Below, in pieces: positions 34,239 to 42,365 of a DNA stretch of 64,000 nt. Numbering within the stretch: the first letter of the stretch is position 1; each line of letters starts with the position of its first letter. The notes below the pieces were generated by a model. The model had not been told where the DNA came from and made no database searches. It saw only the letters and a list, made by a program, of their open reading frames with translations. Position numbers and translations under genes: made by a program. Source of the stretch: Terrimonas sp. (GTDB lineage Bacteria; Bacteroidota; Bacteroidia; Chitinophagales; Chitinophagaceae); NCBI RefSeq assembly GCF_003075435.1, contig NZ_QCZJ01000013.1, forward strand, positions 62,001 to 126,000, read 5' to 3'.

Positions 34239-35087
34239 TTACAGGATATTTTTCCTTAAATAACTGATGCTTTTTTCAATACTCACCAGTGGAGGACCAG
34301 GGCATACATCCTGCTCAACAAAAAAATGTTTCATGCCGGCAGTACGGGCAGCGGCAAAAATTTTTTTGAAATCAATTACACCGTTGCCTACTTCGGTAAA
34401 GAATTTTTTGGGTGTATTATCCATATCTTTTACATGCCAAAGCGGATAGCGACCCGGGTTGGCTTTGAACATATTTACGGGATTAATACCTGCATAAGAT
34501 ATCCAGTAAAGATCCAGTTCAAATTTTACAAGCTGCGGATCTGTCTCTTTCAATAAAATATCATATCCTTTTTGTCCGCCCATATCAATAAACTCAAAAT
34601 CATGGTTGTGGTAACCAAATTGAATACCGGCTTTCTTACACACTTCTGCGGCTTTATTAAACTGCGCTGCAATTTTTTTATAATCGTCAATTGTTTTTCG
34701 TTCGGTATCAAACAGGTAGGCAATGATGATATACTTCTGACCAGCCGTTACGGCATCTTCAACCGTTTTTTCCCAATTATTATTAAGGTTTGCCAGCAGA
34801 TAGTGCCCGCTGGGGTGAGAAAGTTTATTGTTTTTTAACAGCGTAGCAAATTCAGCCGGCGTCAGTCCAAAATATTTTCCATCCCTGTAGCCAAAAGATT
34901 CTACTTCATTATATCCCAGTGCTGCTACCTTTTCAATAATGCCTTTGGGATCTTTCATTATATCATCCCTGAGTGTATATAGCTGTAATCCAACGGCATG
35001 TTGTTTATAGGTTAATGAAGACGGATTAGCGAAAGCCGCTAAAGAAAACAGGCTTGTTTGTTTGATAAATGATCTGCGTGTTGTCAT
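34239..35087 (-). CDS. sugar phosphate isomerase/epimerase-like protein, Tat-exported
   Basis: The 282-residue TIM-barrel protein of the xylose-isomerase-like/AP-endonuclease 2 family has a Tat leader (MTTRRSFIKQTSLFSLAAFA). VGLQLYTLRDDI, GYNEVESFGYRDG, GIQFGYHNHDFEF, FELDLYWISYAGINP and PLWHVKDMD are the strand ends carrying metal-binding Glu, His and Asp. Such proteins isomerise or epimerise sugars. Its export by Tat and its neighbour, a Tat-exported dehydrogenase on the same strand about 140 bases downstream, suggest a periplasmic sugar-modifying pair. Between them lie a large palindrome and an 18-mer repeat. Confidence 0.9.
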   Translation of the reverse strand: MTTRRSFIKQTSLFSLAAFANPSSLTYKQHAVGLQLYTLRDDIMKDPKGIIEKVAALGYNEVESFGYRDGKYFGLTPAEFATLLKNNKLSHPSGHYLLANLNNNWEKTVEDAVTAGQKYIIIAYLFDTERKTIDDYKKIAAQFNKAAEVCKKAGIQFGYHNHDFEFIDMGGQKGYDILLKETDPQLVKFELDLYWISYAGINPVNMFKANPGRYPLWHVKDMDNTPKKFFTEVGNGVIDFKKIFAAARTAGMKHFFVEQDVCPGPPLVSIEKSISYLRKNIL

Positions 35088-35183
35088 GGCAAGATGATTA
35101 TTGATTGAGGAATGAAATTAAGAAAAAGAAACTTGTCAGGTCAACTTTGACAATGATGAGAAAAAATATTTCTATAGCGGGTA

Positions 35184-35576
35184 TTAATGATGGTCGCAGT
35201 CGCCGGAATGGCAATGATTTGCCTTACGGCAAAGCCGGTAGTTGAGATAATGGGCTGATACAATTAAAACAACGGCGGGTATCAGCAGCCAGAGATGATA
35301 GTCATGAAATATCTCTTTCAGCAATAAAAATGAGATGCCGGCTGTAAAGAGCAGGGTAGGTAAAAATTTGTGATGATGCTTTTTATAACCGTGGTATAAT
35401 GCATATAAGCCTACAACAAATGCAAGAGCTATCATTCCAAATTCAAACAGGTAATTATGAATGATATCTATTCCAAATATGGGTAAGCTGGTTAAAATAA
35501 GCGGCAGTACAGCGCAATGAAAAGCGCAGGCTACTGAAGCGGTTATACCAAGAGCGTCATAATTAATTTTAAACAT
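35184..35576 (-). CDS. MerC-domain membrane protein
   Basis: The 130-residue protein has four membrane helices and the MerC family mark GITASVACAFHCAVLPLILTS, with a Cys-x3-Cys in the first helix. The C-terminal tail (about residues 116-130) is rich in metal ligands: CRKANHCHSGDCDHH. The family name comes from mercury transport, but in Bacteroidota such genes usually sit in zinc/copper loci. I prefer the ATG at 35576 over the TTG two codons upstream. The promoter region (35594-35626) carries the phylum's -33/-7 elements inside a 43-nt palindrome, and a Fur-family gene lies on the opposite side, two genes away. Confidence 0.9.
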   Translation of the reverse strand: MFKINYDALGITASVACAFHCAVLPLILTSLPIFGIDIIHNYLFEFGMIALAFVVGLYALYHGYKKHHHKFLPTLLFTAGISFLLLKEIFHDYHLWLLIPAVVLIVSAHYLNYRLCRKANHCHSGDCDHH

Positions 35577-35593
35577 CTTCAATAAAAGGGTTG

Positions 35594-35626
35594 CAAATAT
35601 ACTGCATTTTGCAACATTGTTGCAAA
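35594..35626 (-). promoter_or_regulatory. merC promoter, TTG-N21-TATATTTG
   Basis: On the minus strand TTTG ends at 35623 and TATATTTG occupies 35601 to 35594, with 21 bases between them, the same spacing as the uvrA promoter. The promoter lies almost wholly inside the palindrome at 35596-35638. Confidence 0.65.
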
Positions 35627-35638
35627 ATGCAGTATATT
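35596..35638. promoter_or_regulatory. 43-nt perfect palindrome, probable metal-regulator operator
   Basis: Two 21-base arms (35596-35616 and 35618-35638) are exact reverse complements around one T. The inner part is TTTTGCAACA / TGTTGCAAAA, and TTGCAA also occurs at 35591. It covers the -33 and -7 elements of merC, as expected for a repressor site. The Fur-family gene at 36343 is the natural candidate to bind it. Confidence 0.75.
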
Positions 35639-35694
35639 AATTTAGTTAAAATATTTCTTATCAATCCTGTTCAGTGATGATAGCGTTTCAATCG

Positions 35695-35702
35695 TAACTT
35701 TG
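35695..35702 (+). promoter_or_regulatory. -7 element (TAACTTTG) of the sco gene
   Basis: TAACTTTG matches TAnnTTTG, 13 bases before the ATG at 35716. The operator palindrome lies about 60-100 bases upstream of it. Confidence 0.5.
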
Positions 35703-35715
35703 CAGCACTATTTTT

Positions 35716-36327
35716 ATGAAAAAGAAAACCTGGGTTTATATTGTATTTTTTGTGATCCTTTTTGGGGGATTTTATATTTTTTTAACTTCTATAATCGACC
35801 CTTCAAAATCGAGGCTTCCTGTGTTAAATGATGTGCGTCCTTTCAGCTTTCAGCGACAGGATGGGCAGATAATATCCGATAAAGACGTAAAGAACAAAGT
35901 ATATATAGCAGAGTTTTTCTTTACAACCTGCCCTGGCATCTGCCCTAAGATGAACACAAATATGAAGACGGTATATGAGAAACATAAAGCAAACAATGAT
36001 TTTCTGATACTGTCGCATACTGTAGATCCTGCCAATGACAGCGTGGCGCGTTTAAAATATTATGCAGATTCCATGCAGGCTGATATAAAACACTGGTGGT
36101 TTGTTACCGGAGCCAAAGAAGATTTATATAAAGCGGCAAGGGAAAGTTATATATTGGATGACCCAAAGAACAATGCTACAAGTATAAACGAACAATTTTT
36201 ACATACGCAGTTTTTTGCTTTAATAGACAGGAATGGCAGGGTGCGTGGTATTTATGACGGGTTGAAGAAAAATGAAATTGCTAAATTGAACAGTGATATA
36301 GATGATTTGCTGAAAGAGAAAATTTGA
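35716..36327 (+). CDS. SCO1/SenC family copper-binding protein
   Basis: The 203-residue protein is anchored by one N-terminal helix (residues about 5-26) and has a thioredoxin-like fold. The copper site is C72 and C76 in TTCPGICPKMN, with the expected histidine in NEQFLHTQFFALID near residue 162. SCO proteins deliver copper to cytochrome c oxidase or act as thiol sensors. No oxidase genes are nearby, but a metal regulator follows after 15 bases and a MerC protein is divergent, so metal supply is the theme of the locus. The start is the ATG at 35716. Confidence 0.93.
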   Translation: MKKKTWVYIVFFVILFGGFYIFLTSIIDPSKSRLPVLNDVRPFSFQRQDGQIISDKDVKNKVYIAEFFFTTCPGICPKMNTNMKTVYEKHKANNDFLILSHTVDPANDSVARLKYYADSMQADIKHWWFVTGAKEDLYKAARESYILDDPKNNATSINEQFLHTQFFALIDRNGRVRGIYDGLKKNEIAKLNSDIDDLLKEKI

Positions 36328-36342
36328 CGCAGTTGTATCAAA

Positions 36343-36768
36343 ATGTATGATATGGAAGAACAGATTGTAGATGTTTTAAAAAAAAGCCAGCTCAGCGTTA
36401 CTGATAGCAGGAGAAAGATCCTGGAACTGTTTCTCCAGGCGGATAGTGCTATGGCGCACCATGATATTGAAACAAAAGCCGGTGAAAAATTTGACCGTGT
36501 AACGGTATACCGTACACTGCAGGCGTTTCTTGAAAAAGGGATCATTCATACCATACCAACGCCTGACAATTCTGTTAAATACGCATTGTGTAAAGACAAT
36601 TGCGAGCAGGGCCATCACCATGATGACCATGTTCATTTTATCTGTAAAATCTGTGGTATCACCACCTGTCTTGACGATGTACATGTGCCTGAAATTAAAT
36701 TACCCCGCGGCTATAAAACGCAACAAACAGAAGTAGTAGTAAGCGGAATTTGTAAAGAATGCAGTTGA
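36343..36768 (+). CDS. Fur-family metal regulator (Zur- or Fur-like)
   Basis: The 141-residue protein has the Fur winged helix (VTDSRRKILELFLQADSAMAHHDIE and FDRVTVYRTLQAFLEKGIIH, residues about 19-70) and a C-terminal dimerisation domain. The structural-zinc cysteine pairs are C101-x2-C104 (FICKICG) and C137-x2-C140 (ICKEC). A histidine-rich stretch, CEQGHHHDDHVHF (87-99), would form the sensing site. The order SCO-Fur, with MerC divergent and a palindromic operator between, suggests control of the same locus by zinc or another metal; the exact metal cannot be told from sequence. A start at the fourth codon (ATG, 36352) is possible. Confidence 0.92.
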   Translation: MYDMEEQIVDVLKKSQLSVTDSRRKILELFLQADSAMAHHDIETKAGEKFDRVTVYRTLQAFLEKGIIHTIPTPDNSVKYALCKDNCEQGHHHDDHVHFICKICGITTCLDDVHVPEIKLPRGYKTQQTEVVVSGICKECS

Positions 36769-36788
36769 TAAACTGAGCAAACAATTAT

Positions 36789-37811
36789 ATGCAGAATCCA
36801 AATCTTAATGCTGACAAAAGTTCGCTTAGTACCACGGAAAAAGATTTTGAAAACAATATCCGCCCCGGGGAGATAGCTGATTTCAGCGGGCAGGAAAAAG
36901 TAATAGAAAACCTCAGGATATTTATTAAAGCCGCTAAAATACGGGGTGAATCACTTGACCATATTCTTTTTCACGGGCCTCCGGGCTTAGGCAAAACTAC
37001 CTTAAGCCGTATTGTTGCGCATGAGCTTGGGGTGAATATCAAAGAAACTTCAGGGCCTGTAATTGAAAAGCCGGCAGATCTTGCGGGACTATTAACAAGT
37101 TTGCAAACCAATGATGTATTGTTTATTGATGAGATACACCGGTTGAGTACTGTTGTGGAGGAATATTTATATTCTGCAATGGAAGATAGCAGGATAGATA
37201 TAATGATAGATACCGGGCCCAATACAAGAAGTATACAAATTAATCTTAATCCGTTTACATTGGTGGGTGCAACAACCAGAAGTGGTTTGCTAACAGCTCC
37301 TTTGCTCTCCAGGTTTGCCATTAAATCACGGCTTGAATATTATACAGCTGAAACGCTGAAGGGAATAATTATACGTTCAGCAAAAATTTTGCATGCAGAT
37401 ATTGACGCAAAGGCTGCCGCAGAAATTTCGCGCAGAAGCCGTGGTACACCCCGTATTGCAAATGGCTTATTGCGCAGGGTGAGAGACTTTGCACAGGTGT
37501 TGAATGACGGGAAAATTGATACAGGTATTACTATTCATGCATTGAAAGCGCTGAATGTAGATGAGCACGGACTTGATGAAATGGATAATAAAATACTCTC
37601 CACCATCATAGAAAAGTTTAAAGGCGGCCCTGTGGGGATAAATACTATTGCTACCGCTGTTGGCGAAGAGCAGGGCACTTTAGAAGAAGTATATGAACCT
37701 TTTTTAATACAGGAAGGCTTCATAATGAGAACAACACGCGGCAGAGAGGCTACTCAAAAAGCTTATGAACATCTTGGTAAAAATTTTCCGCGGCAGGATA
37801 CATTGTTTTGA
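36789..37811 (+). CDS. ruvB: Holliday junction branch-migration helicase RuvB
   Basis: The 340-residue AAA+ motor of the RuvAB complex moves Holliday junctions in recombination and repair. Walker A is [11 protein letters not shown], Walker [11 protein letters not shown], sensor 1 GATTRSG, and the arginine finger region [13 protein letters not shown] is complete. The C-terminal winged helix contains [21 protein letters not shown]. Length is normal. It starts 20 bases after the Fur gene on the same strand, so read-through from the metal locus is possible. ruvA and ruvC are not in the window. Confidence 0.98.
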   Translation: MQNPNLNADKSSLSTTEKDFENNIRPGEIADFSGQEKVIENLRIFIKAAKIRGESLDHILFHGPPGLGKTTLSRIVAHELGVNIKETSGPVIEKPADLAGLLTSLQTNDVLFIDEIHRLSTVVEEYLYSAMEDSRIDIMIDTGPNTRSIQINLNPFTLVGATTRSGLLTAPLLSRFAIKSRLEYYTAETLKGIIIRSAKILHADIDAKAAAEISRRSRGTPRIANGLLRRVRDFAQVLNDGKIDTGITIHALKALNVDEHGLDEMDNKILSTIIEKFKGGPVGINTIATAVGEEQGTLEEVYEPFLIQEGFIMRTTRGREATQKAYEHLGKNFPRQDTLF

Positions 37812-37913
37812 TATTTAATAACATATTGGTATCCGGCATAAAAATAGCTGTTACTGACAGTATTGCGTTATCTTTAATGAAGGCATGTAGCCGTACCTTT
37901 TTATAGTTTGCCA

Positions 37914-38396
37914 ATGGATAATTTTCTTGCCTCCGGACACAGACCTGGGAAATATGCTGACATTCATAAAAAAAATATTTCTCCAACAGTAATGGTTGTT
38001 GAACATGATCCTGATACTTTACTGCTTATTTCAGAATTGCTTAAAGATTTAGGATATGATGTAATAGAGGCAGGCAATGGCAGCGAAGCTTTGGAAAAGA
38101 TAACGCTCAGCAACCCGGCAATTGTTTTTATGGATATAGAAATGCCGGTTGTAAATGGGTATGATGCCGTACTGGCGCTAAGGAAAATGGAAGAGCCTTT
38201 TCGTAGTATTCCTGTAATTGCTATTACCGTGCATTCAACTAATGAAGAGCGGAAAATGTATAGAGATGCAGGTATTGACCAGGTAATTTCAAAACCTTTT
38301 CGCCTTGCTGAAATAGAATTTAAGCTGAAACAATACCTCCACGGGCAGGCTTTTTCGACTTGCAACTTTTTGAGAAAATATTCGTCATATTATTGA
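37914..38396 (+). CDS. single-domain response regulator (CheY-like)
   Basis: The protein has 160 residues from the ATG at 37914. An N-terminal stretch of about 26 residues without homology precedes a receiver domain with the acidic pair in VMVVEHDPDT, phosphoacceptor D84 in IVFMDIEMP, the threonine in IAITVHST and the lysine in VISKPFRLAEIEF. No DNA-binding output domain follows, only a short tail. It may be a phosphate shuttle or a stand-alone regulator. I chose the ATG over the TTG two codons earlier. There is no histidine kinase in the immediate vicinity on this strand. Confidence 0.85.
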   Translation: MDNFLASGHRPGKYADIHKKNISPTVMVVEHDPDTLLLISELLKDLGYDVIEAGNGSEALEKITLSNPAIVFMDIEMPVVNGYDAVLALRKMEEPFRSIPVIAITVHSTNEERKMYRDAGIDQVISKPFRLAEIEFKLKQYLHGQAFSTCNFLRKYSSYY

Positions 38397-38408
38397 AATT
38401 AAAAGCGA

Positions 38409-38696
38409 ATGAAAAAAAATCCTTCTTTGTTAGTATGTATTTTACTCGACCTCCTGGGTTATGCGAGTTATGCGTTACCAATTTTAGGAGAATTTGGAGA
38501 TATCATCTGGGCGCCTGTATCTGCGCTGATATTTTATAAACTTTTTGGAGGATGGAAAGGAGCTGTTGGAGGAGTGTTGAATTTTGTTGAAGAACTTTTC
38601 CCCGGACTTGATTTTATTCCAAGCTTTACAATAATGTGGTTTTTGAAAGTATACAATAGTAAAGCTGAAATTAAGCAGTCGATCCAACCCGTTTAA
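38409..38696 (+). CDS. small hydrophobic hypothetical protein
   Basis: The 95-residue protein has three to four hydrophobic segments, the first MKKNPSLLVCILLDLLGYASYALPIL. The central part, IIWAPVSALIFYKLFGGWKGAVGGVLNFVEELFPGLDFIPSFTIMW, looks conserved, and I recall similar proteins in many Bacteroidota, but function is unknown. It begins 12 bases after the response regulator and is followed by a strong terminator, so the two genes probably form one unit. Confidence 0.75.
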   Translation: MKKNPSLLVCILLDLLGYASYALPILGEFGDIIWAPVSALIFYKLFGGWKGAVGGVLNFVEELFPGLDFIPSFTIMWFLKVYNSKAEIKQSIQPV

Positions 38697-38703
38697 AGCT
38701 GCG

Positions 38704-38725
38704 GCGCTTCAATTCGTTGGAGCGC
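38704..38725 (+). terminator. terminator with a TTCG tetraloop
   Basis: GCGCTTCAA and TTGGAGCGC form a 9-bp stem (one G-U pair) closed by the stable tetraloop TTCG, followed by TATTTGTTTTTATT. It ends the small hydrophobic gene and converges with the response regulator gene at 38735. Confidence 0.85.
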
Positions 38726-38734
38726 TATTTGTTT

Positions 38735-39424
38735 TTATTCCATCACAAACCTGTAGCCGATTCCTTTGACAGTAATGATCTGTAAGGCAGGGTCGTTTTT
38801 TAAATATCCTCTCAATTTGGTAATATATACATCCAGTGTTCTTGAATTGAAAAAAGAATCGCTCCCCCACAAAACATTGAGTATATCCCTGCGGTCAATT
38901 ACACGTTCCCTGTTTTCATACAGTAGGCGGAGTAACTCACTTTCGCGGAATGAAAGTTTTCTTTCATCACCATCGGATAAGGTTTGACGATGTGGGTTAA
39001 AAGAAAAGTTGCCAATATTGATCTCGTTTTTAGGCGTATCCGCTGCATTATTGTTTTCTTTATTACGCAGCGCGTTCTCAATACGCACTATTAACTCCTC
39101 CATGCTGAATGGCTTGCGGATATAGTCGTTGCCACCAAGATTAAACCCTTTAACAAGATCAGCTGTTTGTGTTTTTGCCGTTAAAAAAATAATGGGTATG
39201 GCAGTATTAATCCGTCGTATTTCTTCAGCTATGGTAAAGCCGTCCTTATTGGGCAGCATAATATCAAGTATGCAAATATCAGGAGTTGCAGCAATGAATT
39301 GCTGCACAGCCTCGCCGCCATCCATTTCAAGCAATACTTCATAATCCCTGCTTTCAAGACTTTCTTTAACTATCTTGGCAAGAAACATTTCATCTTCTAC
39401 GTAAAGTATTTTTACTTTAGGCAT
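38735..39424 (-). CDS. OmpR-family response regulator
   Basis: The protein has 229 residues from the ATG at 39424. The receiver domain (2-118) has the acidic pair in YVEDEMF, phosphoacceptor D54 in CILDIMLP, a threonine in IFLTAKT and lysine in YIRKPFSMEEL. A winged-helix DNA-binding domain follows (about 135-228: FRESELLRLLYENRERVIDRRDILNVLWG). Transcription activation of an envelope regulon is likely. The start overlaps the end of the sensor kinase by 8 bases on the same strand, so the pair is translationally coupled. The kinase is the only plausible partner. Confidence 0.95.
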   Translation of the reverse strand: MPKVKILYVEDEMFLAKIVKESLESRDYEVLLEMDGGEAVQQFIAATPDICILDIMLPNKDGFTIAEEIRRINTAIPIIFLTAKTQTADLVKGFNLGGNDYIRKPFSMEELIVRIENALRNKENNNAADTPKNEINIGNFSFNPHRQTLSDGDERKLSFRESELLRLLYENRERVIDRRDILNVLWGSDSFFNSRTLDVYITKLRGYLKNDPALQIITVKGIGYRFVME

Positions 39425-40835
39425 TGGCAACGGGTATTGTTACTATAAACTCGCTTCCTTTGTTTGGCTGACTTTGTATACGAATGGTACCTCTATGTTG
39501 CTGCACTATATGTGCAACATAGCTCAACCCCAATCCATATCCTTTTACATTGTGTTTATTACCTGCAGGCACCCTGAAAAATTTTTCAAAAATTTTATCC
39601 TTATACTCAACCGGTACTCCCACACCATCATCTTTCACACTCAATATACATTCTTTTCCATCAGATTGAACTGTTACATCAATTACCGGCTTCTTTTTGC
39701 TGTACTTTAAAGCATTATCCAGCAGGTTGTAAATAACACTTGTTAAATGTAAATGATCGGCCGATATAATAAAATGATCTCCTGAATAATTAAAGTTTAC
39801 TACTGCCTGGGCCTTTTCAAACTGGAGGCTCATGGAGGTTAATACTTCCTGTACCAGTTGCTTTATATCAAACTGTTCGTATTGCAGGTCAACCTGCTGC
39901 TTCTCAAACATAGATAATTTCAGTACTTTATCTACAAGAAGAGAAAGCCTGTTTAACTCATTGCCGGCAATGCCGAGGTATTCTTTTGTTTTTTCGGGTT
40001 GCTTCAGCACATCAAAATTTTTGATGGCTTCAACAGCTACGCTAACCGTAGCAATAGGTGTTTTAAGCTCGTGGGTTATATTGCTGATAAAGTCATTTTT
40101 AATGTCTGTTAATCTATGCTGCGTCTTAAGACTTCTGTAGAGGAATATAAATGCAAAAATCGTAAGCGTTAATAAAAAAACGGAGAAGAGTATCTGCGGC
40201 AGTAATTGACGGAAAATATAATTAACATCATTTCCTAACTGCAGGGTATAGGTGATTGGGTGAGAAAGCCCGATAACGACTTTATTCCATTCTCTTCTTC
40301 CCGGTTCATCGCGTTTAAAACCATCTCCATCTGTTTTAATAATAGAAAAAGGAACATTAATCTGTTCCCTGGACAGGTTTTTAGTAAATACTGCTTGTAT
40401 ATCATGAATGCGTAAAGAATCCTGCAGGGAATCTATCCCCATCAAAACTTCGAAATACCTGTCACCCGCTCTGTATGGTATCCTGGGGCTTGAGTCGGGC
40501 GGCGGCGGCGTGCCGGGCGGCCGCTCAAGTGTAATAATTGAATTCTTATTTTCTGGCAAAAGCGGCATTAAGGAGTCTGATATACGCTTACGGATTACAT
40601 CTGCAAATCTTGCCACACCTGGCGGATAGCCAATCATCCATTTTGCCGAGCTATCAATTTTCAGCTTTGAAGATTGCAGCTCAAAAACAGATTCCCTGAA
40701 TAAAGCGTTTGTGCGGAATCGTAAGGTTCTCTTCTCTTCATCTACCTTCATGGTCAACCAGTAAACCTGGAATGCAGTAATAAGTACTATTGCTGCAATC
40801 ATTAACCCCAGGGATGTAAGGAAAGTCTTCTTCAT
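39417..40835 (-). CDS. two-component sensor histidine kinase
   Basis: The 472-residue protein has helices at about 7-28 and 211-233 enclosing a sensor domain of about 180 residues with a Pro-rich stretch (ERPPGTPPPPDSSPRI). Phosphoacceptor H255 lies in FISNITHELKTP. The catalytic domain has an N box (NLLDNALKYS), G1 (VKDDGVGVP), F (FEKFFRV) and G2 (GYGLGLSYV) boxes. The signal is unknown. It is expressed with the OmpR-type regulator just downstream. A TATTTTTG element on the minus strand (40849-40842) lies 7 bases before the start. Confidence 0.95.
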   Translation of the reverse strand: MKKTFLTSLGLMIAAIVLITAFQVYWLTMKVDEEKRTLRFRTNALFRESVFELQSSKLKIDSSAKWMIGYPPGVARFADVIRKRISDSLMPLLPENKNSIITLERPPGTPPPPDSSPRIPYRAGDRYFEVLMGIDSLQDSLRIHDIQAVFTKNLSREQINVPFSIIKTDGDGFKRDEPGRREWNKVVIGLSHPITYTLQLGNDVNYIFRQLLPQILFSVFLLTLTIFAFIFLYRSLKTQHRLTDIKNDFISNITHELKTPIATVSVAVEAIKNFDVLKQPEKTKEYLGIAGNELNRLSLLVDKVLKLSMFEKQQVDLQYEQFDIKQLVQEVLTSMSLQFEKAQAVVNFNYSGDHFIISADHLHLTSVIYNLLDNALKYSKKKPVIDVTVQSDGKECILSVKDDGVGVPVEYKDKIFEKFFRVPAGNKHNVKGYGLGLSYVAHIVQQHRGTIRIQSQPNKGSEFIVTIPVANA

Positions 40836-40841
40836 TAATTA

Positions 40842-40849
40842 CAAAAATA
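40842..40849 (-). promoter_or_regulatory. -7 element (TATTTTTG) of the kinase gene
   Basis: It is a full match to TAnnTTTG on the minus strand, seven bases before the ATG of the sensor kinase, so the leader is very short. Confidence 0.4.
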
Positions 40850-40976
40850 GAGGCAAGTAAATAATAATATTAAATGCTTTAACCTTAATTAACAAGGTTG
40901 GGTGGTTTGCATAATAAATCAGAGATCCATTCGTTATTTTCCAATCTTTACTAATATCCAATCAAAAACATTTGCT

Positions 40977-41123
40977 ATGCGCCTGTTAAAATTACAAAAG
41001 ACGTTTGCTGTTAATAGGTTGTTTTCCAGCTTGTTCCAAAGGTTTGTTCAACAGCCGGACTTTTATCCGATAAAGCATTACCATAAGAGAAAGCGTGGTA
41101 AGCATCAGTTGGATGGTTTATAA
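40977..41123 (+). CDS. candidate small basic protein (48 aa)
   Basis: An ATG at 40977 opens a 48-residue frame that begins MRLLKLQKTFAVNRLFSS and ends in KHYHKRKRGKHQLDGL, a strongly basic, membrane-surface-like peptide. It lies in a 356-base region that is otherwise empty, and a good intrinsic terminator follows 33 bases after its stop on the same strand, which implies that something is transcribed here. I know no family for it. A competing explanation is a small RNA with the same terminator. Confidence 0.35.
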   Translation: MRLLKLQKTFAVNRLFSSLFQRFVQQPDFYPIKHYHKRKRGKHQLDGL

Positions 41124-41156
41124 TCGCCTATCCCTAGATCACCATAAAGTGTGTTT

Positions 41157-41178
41157 ACCGCTCCCTGTAAGGAGCGGT
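41157..41178 (+). terminator. intrinsic terminator after the small basic ORF
   Basis: ACCGCTCC and GGAGCGGT form an 8-bp stem with a 6-base loop, followed by TTTTAATT. No annotated plus-strand gene other than the 48-residue frame ends nearby. Confidence 0.8.
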
Positions 41179-41191
41179 TTTTAATTATATA

Positions 41192-42181
41192 CTATGCCAG
41201 GTCGAGCCGGGGTTTGTTTTGCAGGATTTTTTCAATCTCTTCTATTATATCCGGGGAAAGAACTTTAACTACTTCCAGCGCTTTTAAATTTTCTGATAAT
41301 TGTTCTTTTCGTGTGGCGCCCAGTATAGCTGTGGTTACATTTGGGTTATGTATGGTCCATGCAATGGCAAGGCTTGCAAGAGACACATTCAAATTTTTTG
41401 AAAGTACTGCAAGCTGCTTCACTTTTTTGATTTTTTCATCCTGCACCCATCTTTCTTTCAGCCAGTCAAAGCCTTCAATGGCAAGGCGTGATCCTTCGGG
41501 AATGCCGTTATTATATTTGCCTGTTAAAAATCCTGCTGCAAGCGGGCTCCATATAGTTGTGCCCAAGCCTGCATTCTGAAAAACGGGTAAATAATCCTGT
41601 TCCATTTTGAAGCGCTCAAACATATTATATTGTGGTTGCTCCATTGCAGGTCCTATCAGTTTGTACTCCTGTGCTGCGCGGTGAGCTTCCATAATTTCCG
41701 CGGCGCTCCATTGGCTGGTGCCCCAATATAATATTTTACCCTGTTGTATTAAATGATTCATCGTCCAGACCACTTCTGCAATAGGCACATTGGTATCGGG
41801 GCGATGACAGAAGAACAGATCAAGGTAATCGAGTTGCAGGCGTTGTAAAGCTTCGTTACAGGCTTCTACCAGGTGTTTACGGCTCAGTCCGGTTTGATTG
41901 GGTTTATTATTTTTTCCCCTCCATCCAAAATATGCTTTTGAAGAAACGGTATACGATGTCCTGTCCCAGTTTTTTCTTTTCAATACCCTGCCCATCAGCT
42001 TTTCACTTTCACCCAGGGCATATACTTCTGCATTATCAAAAAAATTAATACCACTGTCATAAGCTATTCCCATCAGTTCATCTGCAAGTGTATCATCAAC
42101 CTGTTTGTGAAAGGTAACCCAGCTACCATATGACAACACACTAAGTTCTAGGCCTGTGCGGCCCATTCTGCGATAATCCAT
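41192..42181 (-). CDS. aldo/keto reductase (Kv-beta type)
   Basis: The 329-residue NADP-dependent TIM-barrel reductase has the catalytic tetrad D49 and Y54 (FFDNAEVYALGESE), K82 (VSSKAYFG) and H126 (FFCHRPD). The length and the block YRRMGRTGLELSVLSYGSW match the voltage-gated channel beta-subunit-like branch (YghZ type) that reduces aldehydes such as methylglyoxal. It lacks a signal peptide. It is followed by a region without genes on its 3' side and is divergent from the hydrolase at 42366. Confidence 0.94.
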   Translation of the reverse strand: MDYRRMGRTGLELSVLSYGSWVTFHKQVDDTLADELMGIAYDSGINFFDNAEVYALGESEKLMGRVLKRKNWDRTSYTVSSKAYFGWRGKNNKPNQTGLSRKHLVEACNEALQRLQLDYLDLFFCHRPDTNVPIAEVVWTMNHLIQQGKILYWGTSQWSAAEIMEAHRAAQEYKLIGPAMEQPQYNMFERFKMEQDYLPVFQNAGLGTTIWSPLAAGFLTGKYNNGIPEGSRLAIEGFDWLKERWVQDEKIKKVKQLAVLSKNLNVSLASLAIAWTIHNPNVTTAILGATRKEQLSENLKALEVVKVLSPDIIEEIEKILQNKPRLDLA

Positions 42182-42365
42182 AGTTAAAAAGTTATTAATC
42201 AGTAAAGTAATAGATTCTCAAAAATACCCCTTTATTCGATAGAAAGAAGACCGGGGGTAATTGCAATAACCAATTATTTCGAAGTTTTTTCCTTTTCTTT
42301 GTAGCCTCCGGTGCTGTATATTGAAGCAAAAAAATTACTTTAGCAATTAATTGAGGTAAATAAGG

